A DNA stretch of 54,713 bases from positions 1 through 54,713 of the forward strand of contig JAJTDE010000038.1 in assembly GCA_021298085.1 (NCBI GenBank), read 5' to 3'. Shown one piece after another: positions 41,204 through 51,167 of this stretch; the first letter of the stretch is position 1; every line of letters starts with the position of its first letter. This stretch comes from Rubrivivax sp. GTDB taxonomy: Bacteria > Pseudomonadota > Gammaproteobacteria > Burkholderiales > Burkholderiaceae_C. The notes under the pieces are model-generated. The model ran no database searches, was not told the DNA's origin, and worked only from the letters and a program-made list of their open reading frames with translations. The position numbers were made by a program, and so were the translations under genes.

Positions 41204-41680
41204 ATGGATACCCGCGCACTCCGCCAAGCCCTCGGCCGCTTCAGCACCGGGGTCACGATCATCACCTGCTGCTCGCCCGAAGGCGAGCGCATCGGGCTGA
41301 CCGCCAATTCCTTCAGCTCGCTCTCGCTCAGCCCGCCGCTGGTGCTGTGGTCGCTGCGCAGCGTCAGCCCCAGCCTGGCGGCCTTCCTGGCGGCGCCCGG
41401 CTTTGCCATCAACGTGCTGGCGGAATCGCAGGTGGAGCTGAGCCGCCGCTTTGCGTCCGCCGTGACGGACAAGTTTGCCGAAGGCGCGTGGTCCGACGGC
41501 CTGCACGGCGCGCCCGTGCTGGCCGGCTGCCCGGCGGTGCTGGAGTGCAGCCGCTTCGATGCGCGCGAGATGGGTGACCACTGGCTGCTGGTCGGCCAGG
41601 TGGAGCGGGTGGTTGACGCGCCCATCGCGCCGCTGCTTTTCCAGTCAGGCCACTACCGCCTGCTGGGAGAGATCCTGTGA
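41204..41680 (+). CDS. Flavin reductase family protein (two-component monooxygenase reductase)
   Basis: Flavin:NAD(P)H reductase-like protein of 158 residues with the FMN-binding split-barrel. It carries GRFSTGVTIITCC, GLTANSFSSLSLSPPLVLWS, GFAINVLAESQ and a C-terminal FQSGHYRLLG, as in reductase partners of two-component oxygenases such as HpaC and HsaB. Its stop overlaps the GTG start of the next gene (GTGA), tying it to a ring-cleavage dioxygenase. It would supply reduced flavin to an oxygenase; the only candidate nearby is the acyl-CoA-dehydrogenase-fold protein two genes on. Confidence 0.88.
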   Translation: MDTRALRQALGRFSTGVTIITCCSPEGERIGLTANSFSSLSLSPPLVLWSLRSVSPSLAAFLAAPGFAINVLAESQVELSRRFASAVTDKFAEGAWSDGLHGAPVLAGCPAVLECSRFDAREMGDHWLLVGQVERVVDAPIAPLLFQSGHYRLLGEIL

Positions 41681-42711
41681 CACCGCTGGCACTCGAAGCC
41701 AAGTGGGTTGATCTGTTCGCCCGCGTCTTTGCGCTCAATGGGGTGCAGCCCGGCGACGTGTGCGCCGTGCTGGCCGAAACCCAGACACGCCCCGAGCTGC
41801 CCAAGCTGGCCGAGTGGGCCCTGCTGACGCTGGGCGCCCGTCCTTTTCACCTCGTGCTGCCGGCGCGGCCCTTGTCAGCGCCCGTGCCGGTGCGCTCCAC
41901 GGGCGCGAGTGACGCCATCGGCGGCCTGGCCCCGGTGGTGGCCGCGCTGTCGGGCTGTGCCTTCATCGCCGATTGCACCGTCGAAGGGCTGCAGCACGCG
42001 GCCGAACTGCCCGCCATCCTGAAAGGGGGTGCGCGGGTGCTGGCCATCAGCCACGAACACCCGGAGATCCTCGAGCGCTGCGAACCCCTGGCCACCGACG
42101 AGGCCCCGGTGCGCGAGGCGATGCGGCGGCTGAAGGCGGCGCGCGAGATGCGTGTCACCAGCGCCGCCGGAACCGACCTGGTGGTGTCGTTGGCCGGCGC
42201 CAAGGTGGGCGGCGTGTGGGGCTTCACCACGCGCCCGGGCAGCTTGTCGCACTGGCCTGGTGGGCTGGTGCTGGCCTTCCCGGCAGCAGGCGCCGTGCAG
42301 GGCCGCCTGGTGCTGGACAGGGGCGACGTCAACCTGACCTTCAAGCGCTACCTGCAGGACCCCGTGACGCTGCACATCGAGAACGACCATGTCAGCCGCA
42401 TCGAAGGCCACAGCATGGACGCCGACATGATGCGCGGCTATTTCGACGCCTGGGGTGATGCGGCGGCCTACGCCACGTCGCACGTGGGCTGGGGCCTGAA
42501 CCGCCGCGCCCGCTGGGACGCGATGACCTTCTACGACAAGGCCGATTTCAACGGCACCGAACTGCGCGCCTTTGCGGGGAATTTCCTCTATTCCACCGGC
42601 GCCAACGAGGTGGCCGGCCGGCACACGCTGGGCCACTTCGACCTCCCGCTGCGCCACTGCAGCATCAGCCTTGATGGCACCGACGTGGTCAGCCAGGGCC
42701 GGCTGCTGTGA
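41677..42711 (+). CDS. NicX-like extradiol dioxygenase (2,5-dihydroxypyridine 5,6-dioxygenase family)
   Basis: Protein of 344 residues; automatic annotation may call this family leucyl aminopeptidase (M29). From memory it resembles P. putida NicX along its C-terminal half: GRLVLDRGDVNLTFKRYL, TSHVGWGLNRRARWDAM, AFAGNFLYSTGANEVAG and GHFDLPLRHCSI. The three residues reported as iron ligands in NicX (His265, His318, Asp320) correspond to His269, His320 and Asp322 here. NicX opens 2,5-dihydroxypyridine to N-formylmaleamate in nicotinate breakdown. The start is GTG, overlapping the flavin reductase stop. The true substrate may be a related hydroxylated ring. No other nic genes are present. Confidence 0.8.
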   Translation: MTPLALEAKWVDLFARVFALNGVQPGDVCAVLAETQTRPELPKLAEWALLTLGARPFHLVLPARPLSAPVPVRSTGASDAIGGLAPVVAALSGCAFIADCTVEGLQHAAELPAILKGGARVLAISHEHPEILERCEPLATDEAPVREAMRRLKAAREMRVTSAAGTDLVVSLAGAKVGGVWGFTTRPGSLSHWPGGLVLAFPAAGAVQGRLVLDRGDVNLTFKRYLQDPVTLHIENDHVSRIEGHSMDADMMRGYFDAWGDAAAYATSHVGWGLNRRARWDAMTFYDKADFNGTELRAFAGNFLYSTGANEVAGRHTLGHFDLPLRHCSISLDGTDVVSQGRLL

Positions 42712-42767
42712 TGCCGGGCCTGCTCAACCCCCCTCAACCCTGAACCGCCACCGCAGGCAAGCCCACC

Positions 42768-43571
42768 ATGTTGGCCCACCAGATCGACGGCGATGGCCCG
42801 CTCACCGTGGCGCTGCTGCACGGCGTGGGCGGAGGGCGCAGCATCTGGGACACCCGCCACAGTGGCACGGCAGCCGCGCTGGCGGCCGCGGGCTTTCGGG
42901 TCATCGCGCTGGATTTGCCGGGTTATGGCGGCTCGCCGCTGAGCACCGCCGGCCCGCCGCCGCTCAGCACCGCCGGCATGGCCCGCGCGGTGGCCAATGC
43001 CTTGCAGGCCCTGAATGCCCGCCCGGCGGTGCTGCTGGGCCACAGCATGGGCGGCATGGTGGCGCAGGAACTCTGGGTGCAGGACCCTCAGGCCGTGTGC
43101 GCCCTGGTGCTGGCCTGCAGCTCACCGGCTTTTGGCAAGCCCGATGGGGCCTGGCAGCAGGCTTTCCTGAACAGCCGGCTGGCGCCGCTGGACGCCGGCG
43201 AAGGCATGCCGGCACTGGCGCAGCGCCTGGTGGCCGGGATGGTGGCGCCGGGCTGCCCGCCCGACGTGCAGGCGCGCGGCGCCGCCGTGATGGCCCAGGT
43301 GCCCGAAGCCACCTACCGCGCAGCGCTGCAGGCCATCGTCGGCTTTGACCGCCGCGCTGGCTTGCCCACCATCACCGTGCCCACGCTGTGCCTGGCCGCC
43401 GAACACGACCGCACGGCGCCCCCCGAGGTGATGCAGCGCATGGCCGAGCGCATCCCCGGGGGCACGTACGCCTGCATCGGCGGGGCCGGGCACCTGGCCA
43501 ATGTCGAGCAGCCCCAGGCCTTTGCCGATGCAGTGACAGCCTTTTTGCGCCAGCATCTGGGCGCACCGTAG
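42768..43571 (+). CDS. Alpha/beta hydrolase
   Basis: Alpha/beta-hydrolase fold enzyme of 267 residues. It has the oxyanion strand LLHGVGGGRSIWD, the nucleophile elbow GHSMGG, acid residue in CLAAEHDRTAPP and the catalytic His in GGAGHLANVEQP. It resembles enol-lactone and ring-fission hydrolases such as PcaD/RutD types. Placed right after a NicX-like dioxygenase, a deformylase-like role comparable to NicD (acting on an N-formyl ring-fission product) is a reasonable inference. A 20-bp near-duplication at 42934-42977 encodes a repeated PLSTAGP segment in the loop after the second strand. Confidence 0.86.
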   Translation: MLAHQIDGDGPLTVALLHGVGGGRSIWDTRHSGTAAALAAAGFRVIALDLPGYGGSPLSTAGPPPLSTAGMARAVANALQALNARPAVLLGHSMGGMVAQELWVQDPQAVCALVLACSSPAFGKPDGAWQQAFLNSRLAPLDAGEGMPALAQRLVAGMVAPGCPPDVQARGAAVMAQVPEATYRAALQAIVGFDRRAGLPTITVPTLCLAAEHDRTAPPEVMQRMAERIPGGTYACIGGAGHLANVEQPQAFADAVTAFLRQHLGAP

Positions 43572-43597
43572 AACAACGCTTTAGCCGAGACAAGACC

Positions 43598-44845
43598 ATG
43601 CCCGCACCCGCTCACATCGCCGGCAACCCCAGCTGGCTCACGGCCCAGCAGCGTGAGCTGATCGACTTGGCCAGCACCCTGGGCCGCGAACGTTTTGCGC
43701 CCCGCGCTGCCCGCTGGGACCGCGAAGCCAGCTTCCCCTTCGACAACTACGCTGACCTGCGCGAAGCCGGGCTGCTGGGCATCTGCGTGCCGCAGGCCTA
43801 CGGCGGCCTGGGCGCCGATTTCGCCACCTACGTGATGGTGGCTGCCGAGATCGGCCGGCACTGCGGCGCCACCGCACTCACCTGGAACATGCACGTCAGC
43901 TCGGCGATGTGGTCAGGCTTCATCGCCGACCAGCTTGAGATGAGCGCCGAGCAGCGGGCCGACCACGAGCGCTGCCGCGCCGTGCACTACGCCCGCGTGG
44001 TGCAGGAAGGCAAGGTCTACGCCCAGCCCTTCTCCGAAGGCGGCAGCGCCGCCGCCGGCAAGGCGCCTTTTGGCACGGTGGCGCGCCGCGCCGATGGGGG
44101 CTACCTGGTCAGTGGCCGCAAGATCTTTGCGTCCTTGTCGGGCGCTGCCGACTACTACGGCGTGCTGTGCACGCTGGACAAGCCCGGTGCCACACAACGC
44201 GACGCCATGTACCTGGCCGTGCCGGCTGACGCACCCGGTGTCAGCGTCGACGGCGACTGGGACCCGCTGGGCATGCGCGGCACCGTCTCGCGCAACCTGA
44301 CGTTCAAGGACGTCTGGGTACCCGACACCGCGCGCATGATGCCCGAGGGCCTGTATTTCCAGGCTGCGATGCGCTTTCCGCACATGTTTGCCACCTTGTC
44401 GCCCACCTACATGGGCCTGGCCCAGGCCGCCTACGACTTCACCGTCCAGTACCTGCGCGGCGAAGTGCCCGGCATGCCACCCGTCAAGCGGCGCATGTAC
44501 CCGACCAAGCAGGTGGCGGTGGCCGAGATGCGCATCAAGCTGGAGCAGACCCGCGCGCTGTTCCTGCAGAACGCCCGCGAGGCCCGCGTCGACCCCGACC
44601 GCGACACCCGCATGCGCCTGTACGCCGCGCACTACACGGTGATGGAAAACGCCAACGACATCGCCCGCCTGGCCATCCGCACCTGCGGCGGCCAATCGAT
44701 GCTCAAGAGCCTGCCGCTGGAGCGCATCTACCGCGATTCACGCTGCGGCTCACTGATGCTGCCCTGGACGGCCGAGCTGTGTGTGGACCGGCTCGGCCGC
44801 GAGTGCCTGTATGAGCCCGGTGAGCGCGACGAGGTCATCGAGTGA
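43598..44845 (+). CDS. Acyl-CoA dehydrogenase-fold flavoprotein with atypical active site
   Basis: Protein of 415 residues with the acyl-CoA dehydrogenase fold: helical N-terminus (LREAGLLGICVPQAYGGLGA), beta middle (YLVSGRKIFASLSGAADYYG, DPLGMRGTVSRNLTFKDVWV) and C-terminal helices (RTCGGQSMLKSLPLERIYRD). Where medium-chain dehydrogenases carry the catalytic Glu (Y-E-G-T), this protein has L-P-W-T, so normal alpha-beta dehydrogenation is doubtful. The fold is also used by flavin-dependent group D monooxygenases (HsaA, DszC), which need a separate flavin reductase, and one is encoded in this block. It may therefore be either an unusual dehydrogenase for the CoA ester made by the next gene or a two-component monooxygenase. 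The gene is 26 nt after the hydrolase. Confidence 0.82.
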   Translation: MPAPAHIAGNPSWLTAQQRELIDLASTLGRERFAPRAARWDREASFPFDNYADLREAGLLGICVPQAYGGLGADFATYVMVAAEIGRHCGATALTWNMHVSSAMWSGFIADQLEMSAEQRADHERCRAVHYARVVQEGKVYAQPFSEGGSAAAGKAPFGTVARRADGGYLVSGRKIFASLSGAADYYGVLCTLDKPGATQRDAMYLAVPADAPGVSVDGDWDPLGMRGTVSRNLTFKDVWVPDTARMMPEGLYFQAAMRFPHMFATLSPTYMGLAQAAYDFTVQYLRGEVPGMPPVKRRMYPTKQVAVAEMRIKLEQTRALFLQNAREARVDPDRDTRMRLYAAHYTVMENANDIARLAIRTCGGQSMLKSLPLERIYRDSRCGSLMLPWTAELCVDRLGRECLYEPGERDEVIE

Positions 44846-46305
44846 CACTCGGCCTGTCAGCCGAGGCGGTGGCGGCCATCACCAGCCCCGACGCCGGCTG
44901 GCGCCTTCAGCTGGCGCAAGACCCGCAGGCGCTGTGTGTCGATGGCCCCGAGGCGGTGCTGACACGGGCCGACTTTGAAGCCCTGGTGGCTGAGGAAACG
45001 CATCGCCTGCAGGCCGAGGGGGTGGGCGCCACCGACACCGTGGCCTGGCTGGGGCACAACAGCGCCGCCATGCTGGCCGCCTTGTTGGCCTGCGAGCGCC
45101 TGGGTGCCGTCTTCATGCCGCTGAACTGGCGCCTGAGCGCCGACGAGCTGCTGGGCTGCCTGCGCCATGCCGGCGTGGCCGTGCTGCGTGTGATGCCGGA
45201 ATGGCAGGCGCTGGGCGACACGCTGCGGCACGGCCTGACAACCCAGGGCTGGGCAAAGGGCAGCGGCCAGCCCGGCGACCTGCTGCTGGTTTACACCTCC
45301 GGCACCACTGGCGAGGCCAAGGGCGCGCGCCATGGCGCGGCCGAGATGGCAGCCAACGCCCGCGCCGCCATCACCGTGCAAGGGCTGGGTGCCCACGACC
45401 GTGTGCTGGCCGTGTTGCCCCTGTTCCATGTGGGTGGGCTGTGCATCCAGCTGCTGCCGGCCCTGCTGTGTGGCGCCACGCTGCGGCTGCACCCGCGCTT
45501 CGAGCCTGGGGCCTGGTTGGCCGATGTCGCTGCCTGGGGGGCCAGCACCAGCCTGATGGTGCCGGCCACCCTGCGGGCCGTCATCGAGCACCCCGCCTGG
45601 GACCGTACGCCGCTGGACAGCCTGCGCTTTCTGAACAGCGGCTCGTCGGTGGTGCCGCTGGGCCTGATCGAGGCTTTCCACCAGCGGGGCGTGCCGGTGG
45701 CGCAGGTGTATGGCGCCACGGAAACCGGGCCGTTTTCCATTGCCTCGCGGCCTGAAGACGCCATGGCGCACCCGCACAGCACCGGGCGCCCGGCGCCGGG
45801 TGTGCAGGTGCAGCTGGCGGGTGCCCAGGCCGTGGGTGATGTTGGCGAGATCTGGGTCAAGGGCGACAACGTCATGCGGGGCTACCACCGGATGCCCGGC
45901 CACCCGGACTTTACCGATGGCTGGTTTCGCTCCGGTGACCTGGCCCGTTGCGACGCCGAAGGGCGTTTCGAGGTGGTGGGCCGCTGCAAGGACATGATCA
46001 TCTCTGGCGGCGAGAACATCTACCCCGCCGAGATCGAGCACCTGGTGGCCAGCGTTCCAGCGGTGGCCGAATGTGCGGTGGTGGGCCTGCCCGATGCGCG
46101 CTGGGGTGAAGTGCCGGTGCTGGCCGTGGTGCTGCGCAGCGGCGCCGAGTGGGATGAAGCGCAGCTGCGCAACGCCTACACCCAGCGTCTGGCGCGCTTC
46201 AAGCAGCCGCGTCGCCTGGTGCAGATGGCGTCACTGCCCAAGACGGCGCTGGGCAAGGTGCAGAAGTCCCGCTTGGTCGCGATGCTGCAGGACCCCGCCG
46301 GTTGA
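44842..46305 (+). CDS. AMP-forming acyl-CoA ligase
   Basis: ANL-superfamily adenylating enzyme of 487 residues. Motifs: phosphate loop YTSGTTGEAKGA (about 151-162), VYGATETGP, the hinge region DLARCDAEGRFEVVGRCKDM, ISGGENIYPAEIEHLV and the catalytic lysine in PKTALGKVQKSRL. It should activate a carboxylic acid to its CoA thioester. It is on the short side for the class, as in medium-chain and aromatic acid ligases. The GTG start overlaps the stop of the acyl-CoA dehydrogenase-like gene (GTGA), so both are made together. The acid is unknown. Confidence 0.93.
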   Translation: MTLGLSAEAVAAITSPDAGWRLQLAQDPQALCVDGPEAVLTRADFEALVAEETHRLQAEGVGATDTVAWLGHNSAAMLAALLACERLGAVFMPLNWRLSADELLGCLRHAGVAVLRVMPEWQALGDTLRHGLTTQGWAKGSGQPGDLLLVYTSGTTGEAKGARHGAAEMAANARAAITVQGLGAHDRVLAVLPLFHVGGLCIQLLPALLCGATLRLHPRFEPGAWLADVAAWGASTSLMVPATLRAVIEHPAWDRTPLDSLRFLNSGSSVVPLGLIEAFHQRGVPVAQVYGATETGPFSIASRPEDAMAHPHSTGRPAPGVQVQLAGAQAVGDVGEIWVKGDNVMRGYHRMPGHPDFTDGWFRSGDLARCDAEGRFEVVGRCKDMIISGGENIYPAEIEHLVASVPAVAECAVVGLPDARWGEVPVLAVVLRSGAEWDEAQLRNAYTQRLARFKQPRRLVQMASLPKTALGKVQKSRLVAMLQDPAG

Positions 46306-46323
46306 CGGGTTGGGGCCGTTGCC

Positions 46324-46872
46324 TCAGTTCAAGGGTTCGCGTGCCGCGGGTTCTGTCGGCGAAGTGGGTTGTGCCGACGCCGCGGGCCACCACTCGGCCG
46401 CCACCAGCGCCTGGTCCATCAGGCGCATCAGCGCGGTGGACAAGTCGTCATTGAGCTGCATGTCCAGGCTGCGGCCCTCGTGTTCCCGGATCCGGATCAC
46501 CAGGCCCCGCGGTGGGCTGCCGCCAGCGGCCGGTGGCGAGAGCTCGACGTTGTCCGGCAGCAGCGGTTCAGGCCCCAGGGGCCGTGAACGGGGCCGTGCA
46601 TCAAAAGGTGCCTGGAAGTTGGCGCCCGGCAGCGGGCGCTGGCGCGCCACGTCCGCCATCATGGCCTGCGCTTCGGGCACGGCCATGGCTCGGCCGCTGC
46701 TGATGGGCGCCAGCGCGGCCTCGGCCACCAGCTTCTGGAACGGCGGCCACAGGCGCATCATCAGCCGGCGTGTCAGCCAGACGCTGTAGAGCGCGCCGTC
46801 GCGGGTGCGGATGTGCCAGAGCAGGCGGTCGGCACGCTGCTCGTAGACGAGTTGCATCTGGAATATATCCAT
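46324..46872 (-). CDS. Conserved-looking hypothetical protein
   Basis: Protein of up to 182 residues that I do not recognise. It has a basic, aromatic N-terminal part (YEQRADRLLWHIRTRDGALY, then SVWLTRRLMMRLWPPF), a proline-rich centre and a C-terminal LVIRIREHEGRSLDMQLNDD followed by a helix. There is no signal peptide or membrane segment. GGGAG lies directly against the first ATG (46872), which is too close, and 15 nt before the second (46857), so the start is unclear. It is divergent from clpB and convergent with the ligase gene (18-nt gap). Confidence 0.65.
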   Translation of the reverse strand: MDIFQMQLVYEQRADRLLWHIRTRDGALYSVWLTRRLMMRLWPPFQKLVAEAALAPISSGRAMAVPEAQAMMADVARQRPLPGANFQAPFDARPRSRPLGPEPLLPDNVELSPPAAGGSPPRGLVIRIREHEGRSLDMQLNDDLSTALMRLMDQALVAAEWWPAASAQPTSPTEPAAREPLN

Positions 46873-46892
46873 CTCCCTGATTGTAGGAAGGC

Positions 46893-46920
46893 CTTGAAGG
46901 CCGCCATTCGTGCCTCACAT
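46893..46920 (+). promoter_or_regulatory. Candidate sigma-32 (heat-shock) promoter of clpB
   Basis: cttgaag, 13 bases, then cctcacat closely follows the heat-shock consensus CTTGAAA-N13-CCCCATNT (first box six of seven, second box five of the seven defined positions). The expected start point would leave a leader of roughly 65 bases before the clpB ATG. clpB is a standard sigma-32 target in proteobacteria. Confidence 0.55.
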
Positions 46921-46994
46921 GCGAGATGTTGGCAGACGGTCGCGCAGCGTCCGAATCTGCCTCAGGCAGTCATCCCCATTCGACGAGGTGCCCG

Positions 46995-49598
<2,604 letters not shown>

Positions 49599-49626
49599 GG
49601 CGGGCAGCGCTTGTTATGCTGCCTGC

Positions 49627-51024
49627 ATGAACGAGCGCACCCTCCTCATTCACCGGGCTGATGTCATCGCGACGCTGGACGACGAGCGTCGCGAACTGCC
49701 TGAGGCCAGCGTCTGGGTCAAGGGCCCGGCCATTGCCGCCATCGGGCCCGCTGAATCGATGCCGCCCGAGGCCTTGCAGGCCGACGAGGTGATCGACGCC
49801 CGCGGGCATGTGCTGGTACCGGGCCTGGTGAATACCCACCACCACATGTACCAGTCGCTGACGCGGGCGGTGCCGGCCGCGCAGAACGCCGAACTCTTCG
49901 GCTGGCTGCGCACGCTCTACCCGCTGTGGGCCGGGCTGACACCCGAGATGGCGCGCGTCAGCGCCCAGGTGGCGATGGCCGAGTTGCTGCTGTCGGGCTG
50001 CACCACCAGCTCCGACCACCTCTACCTGTACCCCAATGGCGTCCGGCTGGACGACACCATCGAGGCAGCGCAGGGCATCGGCCTGCGGTTTCACCCCACC
50101 CGCGGCTCGATGAGTGTGGGCGAAAGCGCCGGTGGCCTGCCGCCTGACCGCCTGGTGGAACGAGAAGCCGACATCCTGCGCGATACCCAGCGGGTCATCG
50201 AGGCCCACCATCAGCCGCAGCGCCACGCGATGGTGCGGGTGGGTGTGGCGCCGTGTTCCCCGTTCAGCGTGAGCCCAGGCCTGATGCGCGACGCCGCGGC
50301 ACTGGCCCGCAGCTTCGGCACGCGGCTGCACACCCACCTGGCCGAGAACGACCACGACGTGGCCTACAGCCGCGAACGCTTTGGCAAGACGCCCGCCGAA
50401 TACGCCCAAGACCTGGGCTGGCTGGGCAGCGATGTCTGGCACGCGCACTGCGTGAAGCTGGACACACCCGGCATGGCCCTGTTTGCGCGTACCGGCACGG
50501 GGGTGGCCCATTGCCCCTGCAGCAACATGCGGCTGGCCTCCGGCATCGCGCCCGTGCGGCGCATGTGGGACGCCGGCGTGCCGGTGGGCCTGGGTGTGGA
50601 TGGCAGTGCCAGCAACGACGCCGGCCACCTGCTCAACGAGGCCCGTCAGGCGATGCTGCTGGCCCGGGTAGGCCGCGCGCTGGAACCGTTTGGGTGCGAC
50701 CATGGCCCGGCCAGCTTCACGGCGCGCGACGCCCTGGAACTGGCCACCCGCGGCGGCGCGCGGGTGCTGGGCCGCGACGACATCGGCCACCTGGCGCCCG
50801 GCATGTCGGCCGACCTGGCCTTGTTCGACACCCGCAGCCTGGGCCTGGCTGGCGCCGCGGTGCACGACGCGATTGGCGCGCTGCTGTTGTGCAGCTCGGC
50901 CACCGCGGCCTACTCCGTCGTCAACGGCCGCGTGGTGGTCAGGGAAGGGCGGCTGACCACGCTGGAGCTGGAGCCGCTGCTGGAGCGGCACAACGCGCTG
51001 GCGCGCGTGCTGGTGGGCGGGTGA
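49627..51024 (+). CDS. 8-oxoguanine deaminase / atrazine-hydrolase-type amidohydrolase
   Basis: Metal-dependent amidohydrolase of 465 residues in the AtzA/TrzN/8-oxoguanine deaminase group. Metal-binding and catalytic elements: GLVNTHHHMYQSL (about 67-79), RLHTHLAENDHD, HAHCVKL and GLGVDGSASNDAGHLLNEAR. The overall match, including the ending GRVVVREGRLTTLEL, is best to 8-oxoguanine deaminases, which turn 8-oxoguanine into urate in oxidised purine recycling. A triazine or other aminohydrolase activity is the main alternative. It begins 28 nt after clpB, but a separate promoter (TATGCT at about 49616) is possible. Confidence 0.86.
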   Translation: MNERTLLIHRADVIATLDDERRELPEASVWVKGPAIAAIGPAESMPPEALQADEVIDARGHVLVPGLVNTHHHMYQSLTRAVPAAQNAELFGWLRTLYPLWAGLTPEMARVSAQVAMAELLLSGCTTSSDHLYLYPNGVRLDDTIEAAQGIGLRFHPTRGSMSVGESAGGLPPDRLVEREADILRDTQRVIEAHHQPQRHAMVRVGVAPCSPFSVSPGLMRDAAALARSFGTRLHTHLAENDHDVAYSRERFGKTPAEYAQDLGWLGSDVWHAHCVKLDTPGMALFARTGTGVAHCPCSNMRLASGIAPVRRMWDAGVPVGLGVDGSASNDAGHLLNEARQAMLLARVGRALEPFGCDHGPASFTARDALELATRGGARVLGRDDIGHLAPGMSADLALFDTRSLGLAGAAVHDAIGALLLCSSATAAYSVVNGRVVVREGRLTTLELEPLLERHNALARVLVGG

Positions 51025-51167
51025 TGGGGTGGTAACGATGGCTTGAGTGCTGCCTGAACGACAACGACACCGTGCGCGAGCGGCCAGAGGGAGAATCGCG
51101 GGCTGAACAGCCAACGGCCGGCTCGACAGCGCGTCCAGAATCCACCCTCGGAGCCATCCATCCGCGC

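Noticed and set aside
42934..42977. 20-bp near-repeat in the alpha/beta hydrolase gene as a mobile-element mark
   Set aside because: It is a small in-frame duplication of eight codons, with no sign of insertion or target duplication.
46974..46981. ccccattc just before clpB as a sigma-32 -10 box
   Set aside because: It is only 14 bases from the start codon and has no CTTGAAA-like -35 box at the right distance. The element at 46893-46920 fits better.
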